Below are positions 42,720 to 52,280 of a stretch of 64,000 bases of DNA, in pieces (positions within the stretch are counted from its first letter, which is position 1; each line of letters begins with the position of its first letter). Source of the stretch: an uncultured Clostridia bacterium (GTDB lineage Bacteria; Bacillota; Clostridia; UMGS1883); contig CAKSFM010000013.1 in the NCBI GenBank assembly GCA_934454525.1, positions 20,977 through 84,976 of the forward strand, read 5' to 3'. The notes beneath the pieces are model-generated. The model saw only the letters and a list, made by a program, of their open reading frames with translations. It had not been told where the DNA came from and ran no database searches. The translations under genes were made by a program, and so were the position numbers.

Positions 42720-44618
42720 TTATCTTGCACCTCCCGTTTCCGTGCCGCATATCAGCGGTTCTGACGAAGCCGTATTCCAAAGCATTGCCCCTGCTGCAAC
42801 TCCGTTTTCGGACTGCGGCACCGTAAGCTCGGCTTTTATTGCAATGTTTGCCGCGTTTGCCGAAAGCTTTACCTTAATATTTTTGCACAGCAACATTCTT
42901 TTATAGTCCGCGCTGTATATGCAAAGTGACAGCTCCGTTTCAATATCCTCTCCCGTTTTATTTGTCAGAACTGCCGATGCGTATATCGTGCTCCCTGCGG
43001 AAAGCGCATCCGTTTTGTTCAGCGCTGCGCCGTCCTGCCCGTAAATCGCAAAACCGTCCGCTCTTACAGGACTTGCAACATATGCATCGTCAAGCACTGC
43101 CTTATTATTGAATTTGTCATATGCTTCAATGCGTACACTCACTTTTTCAAGCGGTTTCAGCCCCATAAGCTGCACATATCCGTCGGTAATTTCGCGCAGC
43201 GCGCCGTTAATATAGCACTGCTGTGAAACAACCGCGCTGTTGTCGCTTGCTTCGGGAATAATCAATTTACATTCCGAAACGTCCGTATATTCCGAACCGA
43301 TTGCCGCACTTTCAAAAACAGGAGCTTCCGTATCGGACTGCTGTTCCGTAATTATCGGAACAAGCTCGGGCGTAACCTCAAATCCGAGGTCATTTGTAAT
43401 ATAAACCGCATTTGCAAGATAAGGCAGCCACGCTCCGCTGAGTGCAAGCTTCACCGTGTGCCAGCCTTTTTTAAGATGCCATGCTCCGCTGCCGTCCGCG
43501 GCAAGTCCTTTGTTCCATGTAAGAACGGTTGTCGCATTAAATGCACTTAAATCACGTTCACCGTCAATATATGCCGCCGCATGGCGCTCCGGAATATTAT
43601 CGCCGTTTCCGCTCAGCAGCCAAAGAGCATAATCTCCGTCCTCGGCTGCATAAAACCTTGCTTCCGCACCGAGCGAGGTATCTTCTCCGTTTACTTTTAT
43701 GCTCTTATCTGCAATTGAACCGCTGCCTGCGCTTACCAATCCTCCGTTTTGGAAGTTCGGAACGGTGAAATTCTTATATGTAAGCAAAAATCCGTCCGAT
43801 GAAAGAACCAGCTCCGGTGCTTTAACCGTGAAACTGCGCTCATCCGAATTTCCGAATTTGTCACTCGCGCGCAGAGTCACCGTTGTTTCGCCGAAAACCG
43901 CGCCTATGCCGACTTCCTCCGCAATGCTTTCAATCGGATGCGCAGCGCCGTTTATAACATACTCGTAATATATTTTATCCTCACCCGCCGCCTCGGGAAA
44001 TTTCACAAAGCAGTTTTCTCCATCAAAGCGAACATCCGCATCACCGTCCGCAATAACCGGAGCATCGTTGTCGGAAAATTCAAGCAAGCCGTCATCACTG
44101 CCGGTACTCGGGGTAAAATCTTTGTCGTTCGTTATATAAACCGCGTTTATAAGCGTGTTTTTCCATGCGCCGCAAATTCCGAGCTTAATCTCATGCCAGC
44201 CTGAGGATAAGTTCCATTCAGTCTTATCCCATTCGTGATTTCTGTGCGGAGCCGCATTCTGCACTGCCGCATCATCAACGCCGACAGTTGCAAATCTGTC
44301 CGCAACTCCGTTTTCGTTTCCGCTCAAAACCCAGATGTTATACGTTCCATCGTTTTCAATATAAATCCGTGCTGTTGAAAAAACAGAATTTCCGTTATTT
44401 GTAATTTTAATTGATTTCTCAAATATATTATTGAGCGCTGAGCCGCCGTTTGTGACATACCCTCCGTTTGTATAGGACGGAATGTCGAAATTACCGCCGT
44501 TCAGCAGCATTTTTTCAGCATCCTCAGCGCGGGCAGACGGGCATGAAAAGCCTGAAAACACAGCAGCCGCACATAAAACCGCTGCCGTAAATGCCGCAGC
44601 AAATCTTCTTTTTATCAT
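42720..44618 (-). CDS. Secreted protein of two tandem carbohydrate-binding-like modules
   Basis: 632 residues. Signal peptide (MIKRRFAAAFTAAVLCAAAV) then two copies of a module of about 170 residues. The first has LLNGGNFDIPSYTNGGYVTN GGSALNNIFEKS, YNIWVLSGNENG, HEWDKTEW, GWHEIKLG and NAVYITND. The second is more diverged, near residue 275 (FTVPNFQNGGLVSAGSG, YALWLLSGNGDN, AWHLKKGWHTVKLALSGAWL). Each is followed by a short Ig-like domain with SDNDAPV or SDTEAPVF. A further beta-domain ends the protein. I recognise no named family: the jelly-roll-like pattern suggests ligand binding, probably glycan. It overlaps the preceding SLH gene by four bases, so anchoring protein and binding protein are made together. 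Confidence 0.65.
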   Translation of the reverse strand: MIKRRFAAAFTAAVLCAAAVFSGFSCPSARAEDAEKMLLNGGNFDIPSYTNGGYVTNGGSALNNIFEKSIKITNNGNSVFSTARIYIENDGTYNIWVLSGNENGVADRFATVGVDDAAVQNAAPHRNHEWDKTEWNLSSGWHEIKLGICGAWKNTLINAVYITNDKDFTPSTGSDDGLLEFSDNDAPVIADGDADVRFDGENCFVKFPEAAGEDKIYYEYVINGAAHPIESIAEEVGIGAVFGETTVTLRASDKFGNSDERSFTVKAPELVLSSDGFLLTYKNFTVPNFQNGGLVSAGSGSIADKSIKVNGEDTSLGAEARFYAAEDGDYALWLLSGNGDNIPERHAAAYIDGERDLSAFNATTVLTWNKGLAADGSGAWHLKKGWHTVKLALSGAWLPYLANAVYITNDLGFEVTPELVPIITEQQSDTEAPVFESAAIGSEYTDVSECKLIIPEASDNSAVVSQQCYINGALREITDGYVQLMGLKPLEKVSVRIEAYDKFNNKAVLDDAYVASPVRADGFAIYGQDGAALNKTDALSAGSTIYASAVLTNKTGEDIETELSLCIYSADYKRMLLCKNIKVKLSANAANIAIKAELTVPQSENGVAAGAMLWNTASSEPLICGTETGGAR

Positions 44619-46333
44619 GCCACATTCCCCCTGACGATAAGCTGATATATCATTTTAGAAGCCATGGCGCGTGTTGCCGCGCCCCTTGGGTCGAACCGGT
44701 TATCACCGACTCCGTTTATAACTCCTCCGCGGTAAAGCGCTTCAACAGCGCTGTAAGCATATTCCGAAATCTCGCCGTTATCCGAAAAAACCATTTCATT
44801 TTCATTGTCATCAATGCTTATATCCATAAGCTTCATTGCACGGTAAATGATTGCGCACATCTGCTCACGCGTTATACTCTGCCCAACCCCGAAAATGTCA
44901 AAATCCACACCGGTCACAACATTCAGCGCATATGCGTCCGTAACATAGTTATAATACCATGCGTCCTCCGAAACATCCGAAAAACGCTTTTCCGTTTCCT
45001 CTTTCGGCAGCTTCAGTGCAAGGACAATAATCTTCACAAATTCCTCACGTTTGATTTCATCCATCGGCTTAAAATGCTCACTGTCCGCACCTTTTACAAT
45101 ATTCTTTTCCGCAAGGAAATTGATTGCGTCAGCCGCCCACGGCGCCGCCCCAAGGTCGCTGAAGCGGTTTGTCTTTTCTCCGTTGCCGGGAGTTGTGCCC
45201 GGAACTGAAGTATTTCCGCCGACCGTTACCCTGCTGCCGCCACCGCCGCCGGAGGATTTTGTGCCGGACGAATCCGAAACGCTTTTAAGCTTTTTTGCCG
45301 CAAGTGTTTCAAACGTGCTTTTCACATCGGCAAGTTCCTCAAACGGTCTTGATTTTGCCGCGCTTAAAGTGTCGGTGATGATATCCGCTCTGTCCTTATC
45401 CGTAAGCTTCAAGGATGAATAATCACTCATTGAAATATCACACAAACCTGCCTTTGAACATTCCGCCGCATACACGGTGAACCTATCTCGGTTTTCTGTG
45501 TTTACTTCATTAAACAGCTGCGTATAAACCGCGCTTTCAAATATTTTTATAAGCTTATCCGTATCCGTAAGCGGCAGATTGGCTGCCGTTACGGCTTCAT
45601 AAACTTTGGTTTTCGCCGCATTGGTTTTTATTTTTGCAAAATTCGATTTTGCCGACATATCGAACGGCAGATTTTCGCCGTATTTTTCAATCAGCGCCGC
45701 CGCATCCTTTTTTTCCGCTTCATTCAATGTGCAAATCACCGTGTCAGCGTCAAATATGCCTGCAATCTCCATTGCATTTGCATAGTCATTTTTTTGCGCC
45801 ATCGCCGCATAAATCGCCGTGCGCGACTTTTCCGAAAGTGGATAAAACAAGCTTTGTTCCGACAAATCAATTCCGCATCCGTCTGCATATGCTTCAACGG
45901 CATTTTTCATTTCCTCCGCGTTTGATGCCCGATTCGCTGCTTTAACAAAACTGCTTCCGTCTGCTGCGTTAATAAAGCGGATTTCTTTTTCAACCGGCGA
46001 AAGTCCTGCTCCTCCGATAATGATTTTATATATTCCGCTCGCATCGCCTATATTCGTCTCCGTGCCTGCGTTCATAGAAAATATAAATGAAAAGCCGCCG
46101 CCCTCTCCCGCTGCCGTTTCACGTCTGAAAAAGATATTTTCGCCGATTGTAACCGTGAGCGTCACGCGCATATTTTCTCCCATCGGGTATATGCCCGACA
46201 CGGTCACAATACCTGCGACAGGGTCAATCACTGCTGCGTTTACCTCCGCCGCTGCGCCCGTAAATGCGCAGGTACAGAGGAGAACGGCTAAAACAACCCC
46301 TGCCGTCAAAGCTTTAATTACCATGCGGTTCAT
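44615..46333 (-). CDS. SLH-domain protein with N-terminal beta-sandwich
   Basis: 572 residues from ATG 46333 (AGGAGG before it). Signal peptide (MVIKALTAGVVLAVLLCTCA), an Ig-like domain (IDPVAGIVTVSGIYPMGENM), a helical region rich in Ala/Glu/Lys (about 110-340), a Gly-rich linker (SSGGGGGSRVTVGGNTSVPG), and three C-terminal SLH repeats. These are DLGAAPWAADAINFLAEKNI, DVSEDAWYYNYVTDAYALNV and SDNGEISEYAYSAVEALYRG, each followed by the ITREQ- or KREEF-type end. It anchors to the wall through the SLH repeats; its helical region shares style with that of the first SLH gene. It may serve as cell-wall dock of the neighbouring binding-module proteins; direct contact is not shown. Confidence 0.8.
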   Translation of the reverse strand: MNRMVIKALTAGVVLAVLLCTCAFTGAAAEVNAAVIDPVAGIVTVSGIYPMGENMRVTLTVTIGENIFFRRETAAGEGGGFSFIFSMNAGTETNIGDASGIYKIIIGGAGLSPVEKEIRFINAADGSSFVKAANRASNAEEMKNAVEAYADGCGIDLSEQSLFYPLSEKSRTAIYAAMAQKNDYANAMEIAGIFDADTVICTLNEAEKKDAAALIEKYGENLPFDMSAKSNFAKIKTNAAKTKVYEAVTAANLPLTDTDKLIKIFESAVYTQLFNEVNTENRDRFTVYAAECSKAGLCDISMSDYSSLKLTDKDRADIITDTLSAAKSRPFEELADVKSTFETLAAKKLKSVSDSSGTKSSGGGGGSRVTVGGNTSVPGTTPGNGEKTNRFSDLGAAPWAADAINFLAEKNIVKGADSEHFKPMDEIKREEFVKIIVLALKLPKEETEKRFSDVSEDAWYYNYVTDAYALNVVTGVDFDIFGVGQSITREQMCAIIYRAMKLMDISIDDNENEMVFSDNGEISEYAYSAVEALYRGGVINGVGDNRFDPRGAATRAMASKMIYQLIVRGNVA

Positions 46334-46357
46334 CTGCAAACCTCCTGTTAAACCGTT

Positions 46358-46406
46358 TGCAAGCGGGTTCGGAAGTGCACAAAGCTCAAACCTGAACCCG
46401 CCTGCA
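46358..46406 (-). other. Intercistronic hairpin
   Basis: TGCAAGCGGGTTCGG (46358-46372) pairs with 46391-46406 with one bulge and one mismatch, between the stop of the 971-codon module gene and the ribosome binding site of the SLH gene. There is no T-run, so it is more likely an mRNA processing or stabilising hairpin than a terminator. Confidence 0.5.
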
Positions 46407-46413
46407 TATCAAA

Positions 46414-49347
46414 TTAATTATTGTTCGGTATATACGACTGAGATTCGGAAACCGGCATAAGCTTTCCGATTGAATCCCATATAAATCCCTTATATTCGCA
46501 GCCGTCCTCCGCTTCAAGCGCATTTGTGCTGACGCTGTACACGCCTGCTTCATTATGCGTTTGAGCGCTTACGGACATATTTTTCATAGCATTTCCGCTG
46601 TAGGAAGCGATGATTGCCGCAAGGCTCTTTTCAGCGTCCGACTGCTTGTAGTATTCATAAACAAACCTTATTTTTCCGTCATTCTGCTCAGCTGTTTTTG
46701 ATGAAAGAATATATTCGTCAATGCACCTGAATTTTACGGAATCAACGTAAACGTTTGCGCCCTCCGCGCCGCTTATCTCGATATATTCACCGGCAGTGCC
46801 GCTGAAGTTAAATTCGCCGAGCTTAACCCAGGAGGACTGCGCAGCCGAGTTTGAATATGATGCCGTTTTTTCGCCGTCCGCGCATACTATTTTAACGTTT
46901 GCCGAAGCTGCCGCAAGGCTGTCCTCCGCAGCGCCGATTGCGTAAACCCAAACTTCCTGCCTGCCGCGGCGGTTTTCTGCCGAAAATCTTGCCGTGCCGT
47001 CCGCTTCAAGATAAACAGCGTTTGTTCCGTCCGCACCGGCGTAAGCGCTTTCGATTCCGCCCGTTACAGTTGCTTTCTCATCCATGCGATTGATTACCGC
47101 GCCAACGCAGAATGCCTTGAAGCTGTAATTAACAGTGCTGTCGGAAGAAACTGCGGAAACCGTGTTTATAACGTTTCCGAGCGAAACTTCAAACGGTTCG
47201 TTCCACGCTGCTTGAGCGCCGTTTAGTGTAACCGCTGCACTCTCTGCCGTTGAAGCTGCCGGAAGCGGCGTGATAACCAATGAATCATCCTCTGAAACAA
47301 AGCCTGTTTTTTCAAGGCTCTTTGTAAAGCGAACATCTCCGTTTATATTCACCGAACTTCCGCCGTAGTGCCTGAGCAGGAAATCATCATTGTCAGCCGT
47401 CACCGTTTCGGAAGCGTCGCTTGTGATATAAACGGCTTCAAAACAGAAAGGTTTATACTCCGTTCTCAAACCGACTTCAACGCTGTGCCAGCCCTTGGAA
47501 AGCGACAGCGTTTTGCCGCTCTTTCCCCATGAAAAATCGGTTGTGTCGTTAAAAACAGTGTCGTCCGCAGTGCCGTCAACGTATATCTGCGGCACTCTGC
47601 CGTCATTCACCTTTGTCGTTTTGCTGAGAACCCAAAGCGTGTACTCGCCGTCGTTTTCAGCATAGAACATTGCCTTTGCGCGCGCAGCGTTCGATTCACT
47701 TCTGTGAGCTGCCACCGTGTTTATAAGTATGCTTTTGCCTGCCAGCGATGATGCCGCATTGTACTCCCATTTTTCCGAATCGCCGAAGCTCGGTTTATAA
47801 AAATTGTTCCATGCAAGCAGCCACTTTGTCCGCGGAGCAGAAAGCGTGAACACCTTTTCCGTTTTGTTTCCGAATTTATCTGCTGCCGTAAGCGTAACCG
47901 CTGTGTTTTCGGTTATCCCATTCATGCAAACCGGCTTTGTTATGTCCTCAATATCCGTTACGTCGTCGCCGTTTGCGCAGCTGTAAATAACCATGCTTTT
48001 GTCGTTCGCCGGCGGAAACGCAACATAGCATTTTCCGTTTTCAAGCGTAACCTTTGCTTCCGCGCCCTCAGCAAAAACGGGCGCGTCATTGTCGGAATAT
48101 GCTTTAAGAGCGTCGTCATTATCCGTTGTCAAAGCAAACCCCGCGTCGTTTGTTATGTAAACCGCGTTTATAAGCACATTCTTCCATGTCGCGGGGATTC
48201 CGAGCTTGATTTCATGCCATCCCTTTGTAAGCGTCCACTCCGTTTTCTCCCATTCATGATTTTTGTGCGGTGTTAAGTTTTTCATTTCGCCGTCATCAAC
48301 ACCAACTTTTGCATATCTGTCCTCTGCACCGTTTTCATTTCCGCTCAGAACCCAAATGTTATATGCGCCCTCGTTTGCTATATAAAATTTTGCCGTTGAA
48401 TAAACGCTGTTTCCATTACTCGTTATCTTAATTGAATTGGCAAATATGTTGTTTAATGCCGAGCCGCCGTTCGGGATATATCCGCCGAGCTGATATTCCG
48501 GAACTTCAAAGTTTGCTCCGTTTAAAAGCATTTTTTCACTTCCGGGGATATCGGACGGAACGGCAATTTTAAACGTTTTCACCGTCTTGTTGCCGCACTT
48601 GTCGTAAGCTGTGAGTGTTGCCGTTTCGCCGTCCGCAATGTCTGAAACGGAGATCGGCTGAGTTATGTCCTCAATCGTTCCCGAAGCCGTGCCGAGCGAA
48701 TAATCATACACGCACGCGCCGTCCGCCGCCGGGAACGTCACACTGCATACTTTCCCCGAAAAGCTTGTGATAACGTCTGCGCCCTCAGCAAAAACGGGCG
48801 CGTCATTGTCGGAATATGCTTTAAGAGCGTCGTCATTATCCGTTGTCAAAGCAAACCCCGCGTCGTTTGTTATGTAAACCGCGTTTATAAGCACATTCTT
48901 CCATGTCGCGGGGATTCCGAGCTTGATTTCATGCCATCCCTTTGTAAGCGTCCACTCCGTTTTCTCCCATTCATGATTTTTGTGCGGTGTTAAGTTTTTC
49001 ATTTCGCCGTCATCAACGCCGACAGTTGCATATCTGTCCTCTGCACCGTTTTCATTTCCGCTCAGAATCCAAATGTTATACGTACCCGCGCTTGCTATAT
49101 AAATTTTTACCGTTGAACAAACGCTGCTCTTTATCCTGATCGACTTGTCAAACAGATTGTTTTCTGCCGAGCCGCCGTTACCTACATATCCTCCATTCTC
49201 CCCATATTCGGGGATTTCAAAGTTTGCTCCGTTTAAAAGTATTCTTTCAATTTCGGCGGAATCCTCCGCAAATGACGGAACTGCCGCAAAGCTCAGTATC
49301 ATGAGCAGTGCAAGCGCCATGCTGAATATTTTTCTCATCTTTTTCAT
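46414..49347 (-). CDS. Secreted protein of three tandem carbohydrate-binding-like modules
   Basis: 977 residues from ATG 49347 (AAGGAG upstream). Signal peptide (MRKIFSMALALLMILSFAAV) then three module copies of about 170 residues each near residues 32, 272 and 510. Copies 1 and 2 are nearly identical (YNIWILSGNENGAEDRYATV, HKNHEWEKTEWTLTKGWHEI KLGIPATWKN, VLINAVYITNDAGFALTTDN). Copy 3 is diverged (YTLWVLSKTTKVNDGRVPQI, GWHSVEVGLRTEYKPFCFEA). After these come a 'golvesin-like' beta-domain (VKLGEFNFSGTAGEYIEISG) and a tail. The closest relative is the protein at 42720-44618. It is likely a surface glycan- or ligand-binding protein; family unnamed. Copies 1 and 2 share a 239-base identical DNA repeat, pointing to recent duplication or gene conversion. 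Confidence 0.65.
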   Translation of the reverse strand: MKKMRKIFSMALALLMILSFAAVPSFAEDSAEIERILLNGANFEIPEYGENGGYVGNGGSAENNLFDKSIRIKSSVCSTVKIYIASAGTYNIWILSGNENGAEDRYATVGVDDGEMKNLTPHKNHEWEKTEWTLTKGWHEIKLGIPATWKNVLINAVYITNDAGFALTTDNDDALKAYSDNDAPVFAEGADVITSFSGKVCSVTFPAADGACVYDYSLGTASGTIEDITQPISVSDIADGETATLTAYDKCGNKTVKTFKIAVPSDIPGSEKMLLNGANFEVPEYQLGGYIPNGGSALNNIFANSIKITSNGNSVYSTAKFYIANEGAYNIWVLSGNENGAEDRYAKVGVDDGEMKNLTPHKNHEWEKTEWTLTKGWHEIKLGIPATWKNVLINAVYITNDAGFALTTDNDDALKAYSDNDAPVFAEGAEAKVTLENGKCYVAFPPANDKSMVIYSCANGDDVTDIEDITKPVCMNGITENTAVTLTAADKFGNKTEKVFTLSAPRTKWLLAWNNFYKPSFGDSEKWEYNAASSLAGKSILINTVAAHRSESNAARAKAMFYAENDGEYTLWVLSKTTKVNDGRVPQIYVDGTADDTVFNDTTDFSWGKSGKTLSLSKGWHSVEVGLRTEYKPFCFEAVYITSDASETVTADNDDFLLRHYGGSSVNINGDVRFTKSLEKTGFVSEDDSLVITPLPAASTAESAAVTLNGAQAAWNEPFEVSLGNVINTVSAVSSDSTVNYSFKAFCVGAVINRMDEKATVTGGIESAYAGADGTNAVYLEADGTARFSAENRRGRQEVWVYAIGAAEDSLAAASANVKIVCADGEKTASYSNSAAQSSWVKLGEFNFSGTAGEYIEISGAEGANVYVDSVKFRCIDEYILSSKTAEQNDGKIRFVYEYYKQSDAEKSLAAIIASYSGNAMKNMSVSAQTHNEAGVYSVSTNALEAEDGCEYKGFIWDSIGKLMPVSESQSYIPNNN
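48062..48300. repeat. Direct repeat, copy 2-side (239 bases)
   Basis: Identical, as compared by eye base for base, with 48779-49017, offset by 717 bases (239 codons). It encodes the HEWEKTEW-to-SDNDAPVF part of the second module. Silent sites are identical too, which is not expected of old paralogous domains. Confidence 0.85.
48779..49017. repeat. Direct repeat, copy 1-side (239 bases)
   Basis: Partner of 48062-48300, encoding the same part of the first module; the flanks are only partly similar, so the identical block is bounded. In-frame spacing keeps the reading frame through both. Confidence 0.85.
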
Positions 49348-49360
49348 TTTTCCCAACTCC

Positions 49361-52264
49361 TTACCATTTATTTATTACTTTTATATCGTCCAGGCAGCAT
49401 ACGCTTCCATACCCTCCGCCCGAAAATTTAAGCTCTGTGAAATAGTAAAAGTTTTCGTCAAGCTTTAAACCGCCTTTTATGAGCTTATCGTCAAGATAAA
49501 CGCTGTACGTTCCGCTGTCGGTATTGATTTCAAGCCGCACGTTATACCATTTGTTTCTTTCATATTTTCCGATATTAACATAGCAGCCTGCCGCATTTTT
49601 CGCTTTGAGCTTTCCGTCCGATCCGAACATGATTTCCGCGCCGCGGTTTCCATAGTTATCGGTGAAGCTGTGCGCAAAATCGCCGCGCTCGCTGACCTTG
49701 AATTTATACTCAACGTTCACAGGACCCGAAACGGCTGCAATTCTTTTAAGCAGCTCGCCCTTTTCGTGCGAACGTTTGCCGCGCAGCTCGATATATCCGT
49801 TATTATCCGCCGCCTTTTTGGCTGATACATTGACATCATATATTCCGAGCGTTTTCTCCGCGCCCTCATCGGAAAAGATCAGATCAAGCTCAACCTGATC
49901 GCCGAATTTCTCCATTTCCGGGCGGATAAGCTCGCGCACCTTCGGCGCAAAGTATCTTTCATAGAAAAACTCCTCGCTGCCCTTTTCCTCCCAAAGCTTT
50001 TCAAGCTGACGGAGAAAAACAACATACGTTCGCTTGAAATAATCATCCCCAAGCTCAATTCTGCACCGCCCGTTCTGCTCAAGCACAATCATCGGCCAAA
50101 CGCCTTTGGAAAGCAATTCAAGCTCGCCCTTTTCATTAATGTATTTCCACGCATCGCCCTTTGCATAGCCGACAATGTTCGATGTGTTATACTGCGTGAC
50201 GGTATATTTCAAAAGCGGCGGCGTGAGATCCGAATACTGAAGCGACTCTGTTTTCAGCGTTGCGTTCCAGTATGTGTCAAGGCAGGGCAGATAATGCCCG
50301 GGTGAAGACAGCGGTGCTCCGCCGTTTGCAGGGTGACCGGTGTTGTGCACAATCATCGTACCGTCCGCAAACACCTGCCGCGCCATGCGTGACGCTTCAT
50401 ATGCCGTCACCCACTGGTGCTCCGATGATGTTCCGTCCGAATACACTCCGTCAATCCCGTATCTGTCTCTGACGCGCTTCAGATTTGCAACCCATTCATC
50501 CGGAGTGTATTTATTATAGAAAAAGTACTGCGGCATATATGTTATTGCCTGAAGTCCGGCGTCATGTGCACTTTTTATCTGCTGCATAAAGCCTTTTTCA
50601 TGTGAATTATATGTGAAAAACGGCGTCCATTCAACAGCATAAGCTCTGTCCGATGCGTCAAAAATCGTGGCGACCTGAACATTGAGGTCGCTTCTGTCCG
50701 CGGCATATGTGTCGCGTGAATCCCAGTTCCTGTTTTCGTATGTCATATTAAACGACTTTTTCCAGTCGTATTCCCTCGGCGGAAATGTCCCGATTGCAAG
50801 GCGTTCCCCGGGGGAAATCGTCCATGCTATCCTCCACCCCGGTTTGCAGTTTGTAATCTCATTCCAGTACGGATGCATTTTATTTCCGTCAATAAGCGCG
50901 CTCGAGTTGTCGAACGGAATATTGACAAAATCAAGTCCGTCCGTAAGCACTTCCGTTTTGCAGAGCTTGCCTGTACCCTCGGGAAGATCCGGTGTGACGG
51001 TAAAGCCGCCGTAGTCGTCAATGCATGTTAAAAAACCGAAATTGAATCTGTTCCAAAGTCCGGAAATTTTGCTCGTACATTCAAGGCGGACATCGCCGTT
51101 ATGCGGCGTTAAAAACAACATCCCGTCCATTTGAACGCCAAAGGTTATTTCGGGCGAGCTTATGACACACTCCGTGTCGGTTTTCGAATGAATTTTCAGG
51201 TCTTTTAAAGGTGTGCTTGATGTCCAGCTTGAAACCTCGCGCCGCAGATTAATCTTCTGCCTTGCCGAAATTGTGTTGTCCGCTTTATTGAAAACATATT
51301 CCGCTCCCGTTGTGTTCACCGTGATTGCGGCTTCCGTTTCCTCCGCGCTTTCCACCTTCATATCAAGTCCGCCCGCGCTGCCGCGGAAAGTCACGCCCTC
51401 GTTTTGCTTATATGGCTGAACGTCAGTCACCTCGGGAAGTTCAATCACTGAAAAATCGGCAATGCAAATCATATTGTCATCAATTCCGTAATCAAACTGC
51501 CACGACTGAATCATGGGAAAGAATCCCTCAACCTCCATCAGTCCGGGTGAGCATATGTATTCAAAGCGCATCCATCCGTTTGTATAAGGCGGAAGTCCCA
51601 TCCTCTGGTCAACCGCTGCCCTGCCCGGAACATCGGCTTTCGGTCTTGAACCGGCGCACAGGTCAACAATACATTCGCGCGTTGATCCATCCTCGCCTAT
51701 TACCGTCCAATCTGCCCACAACAGAATTGAAACAAGATAATTTCTGTTCGGCTTCATATCAAACACCGTTCTGTCGGCAGGACGGGTGTAGACCGCCTGC
51801 GACATTTTGTGCGTTTTTGTGATTTTATATCTGTAGCAGCCGCTGCCGCCGCCCAAATCCATCCATTCAAGCTGCATGACATCGCGGTTTGACCCGTAAT
51901 CAACGCCGTCCTTAACGGAAAAATCCCAAGCGCCCTTATTCGGCTTAAGAACAACACCGCCGCGCGCGTCAGGCTTTTTAAGATTTTCGGGAATTGCAGT
52001 CACCTTTTTTCCGGTATACTTATGCGCTGTCACGCCGCTCACATCATAATTTTTGTCCGATGTGTCAGTTTCGGGCGCAGGCGAAGTTTTCAATATATCA
52101 GGCAGATGCGAATATTCAAATTCGCGCCGCTCACGCTGCTCCTCCGGGTAAAGAACAACTTCACCGGACTTTTCGGCAGCTCCGGCAAAAGCTGCCGTTT
52201 GAAAAATCACGGCGCAGCACAAAGCAACCGCTGCCGCTCTTATTTTGCCGCTTTCCTTTTTCAC
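49361..52264 (-). CDS. Giant secreted glycosidase-like protein, paralogue 1
   Basis: 967 residues. Signal peptide (KIRAAAVALCCAVIFQTAAF), an N-terminal beta-domain (about 100-260), a beta-sandwich around 270-480 (ITFGVQMDGMLFLTPHNGDV), and a TIM-barrel-like domain around 500-830. That domain has KPGWRIAWTISPGERLAIGT FPPREYDWKKSF, LQAITYMPQYFFYNK, RYGIDGVYSDGTSSEHQW and MIVHNTGHPANGGAPLSSPG. A C-terminal LamG/concanavalin-like domain follows (VNVEYKFKVSERGDFAHSFT, KWYNVRLEINTDSGTYSVYL). The DGVYSDG strand end recalls the catalytic strand of retaining glycosidases. Family not recognised with certainty; it reminds me of uncharacterised GH-like DUF proteins. It is probably a secreted polysaccharide-degrading enzyme. 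Confidence 0.6.
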   Translation of the reverse strand: MKKESGKIRAAAVALCCAVIFQTAAFAGAAEKSGEVVLYPEEQRERREFEYSHLPDILKTSPAPETDTSDKNYDVSGVTAHKYTGKKVTAIPENLKKPDARGGVVLKPNKGAWDFSVKDGVDYGSNRDVMQLEWMDLGGGSGCYRYKITKTHKMSQAVYTRPADRTVFDMKPNRNYLVSILLWADWTVIGEDGSTRECIVDLCAGSRPKADVPGRAAVDQRMGLPPYTNGWMRFEYICSPGLMEVEGFFPMIQSWQFDYGIDDNMICIADFSVIELPEVTDVQPYKQNEGVTFRGSAGGLDMKVESAEETEAAITVNTTGAEYVFNKADNTISARQKINLRREVSSWTSSTPLKDLKIHSKTDTECVISSPEITFGVQMDGMLFLTPHNGDVRLECTSKISGLWNRFNFGFLTCIDDYGGFTVTPDLPEGTGKLCKTEVLTDGLDFVNIPFDNSSALIDGNKMHPYWNEITNCKPGWRIAWTISPGERLAIGTFPPREYDWKKSFNMTYENRNWDSRDTYAADRSDLNVQVATIFDASDRAYAVEWTPFFTYNSHEKGFMQQIKSAHDAGLQAITYMPQYFFYNKYTPDEWVANLKRVRDRYGIDGVYSDGTSSEHQWVTAYEASRMARQVFADGTMIVHNTGHPANGGAPLSSPGHYLPCLDTYWNATLKTESLQYSDLTPPLLKYTVTQYNTSNIVGYAKGDAWKYINEKGELELLSKGVWPMIVLEQNGRCRIELGDDYFKRTYVVFLRQLEKLWEEKGSEEFFYERYFAPKVRELIRPEMEKFGDQVELDLIFSDEGAEKTLGIYDVNVSAKKAADNNGYIELRGKRSHEKGELLKRIAAVSGPVNVEYKFKVSERGDFAHSFTDNYGNRGAEIMFGSDGKLKAKNAAGCYVNIGKYERNKWYNVRLEINTDSGTYSVYLDDKLIKGGLKLDENFYYFTELKFSGGGYGSVCCLDDIKVINKW

Positions 52265-52280
52265 TGCATTCCCCCCTTTA

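Noticed and set aside
46358..46406. Intercistronic hairpin as another copy of the TTAGGCATA repeat
   Set aside because: It shares only GGTTCGGA-like bases; the terminal TTAGGCATA and core segments are absent.
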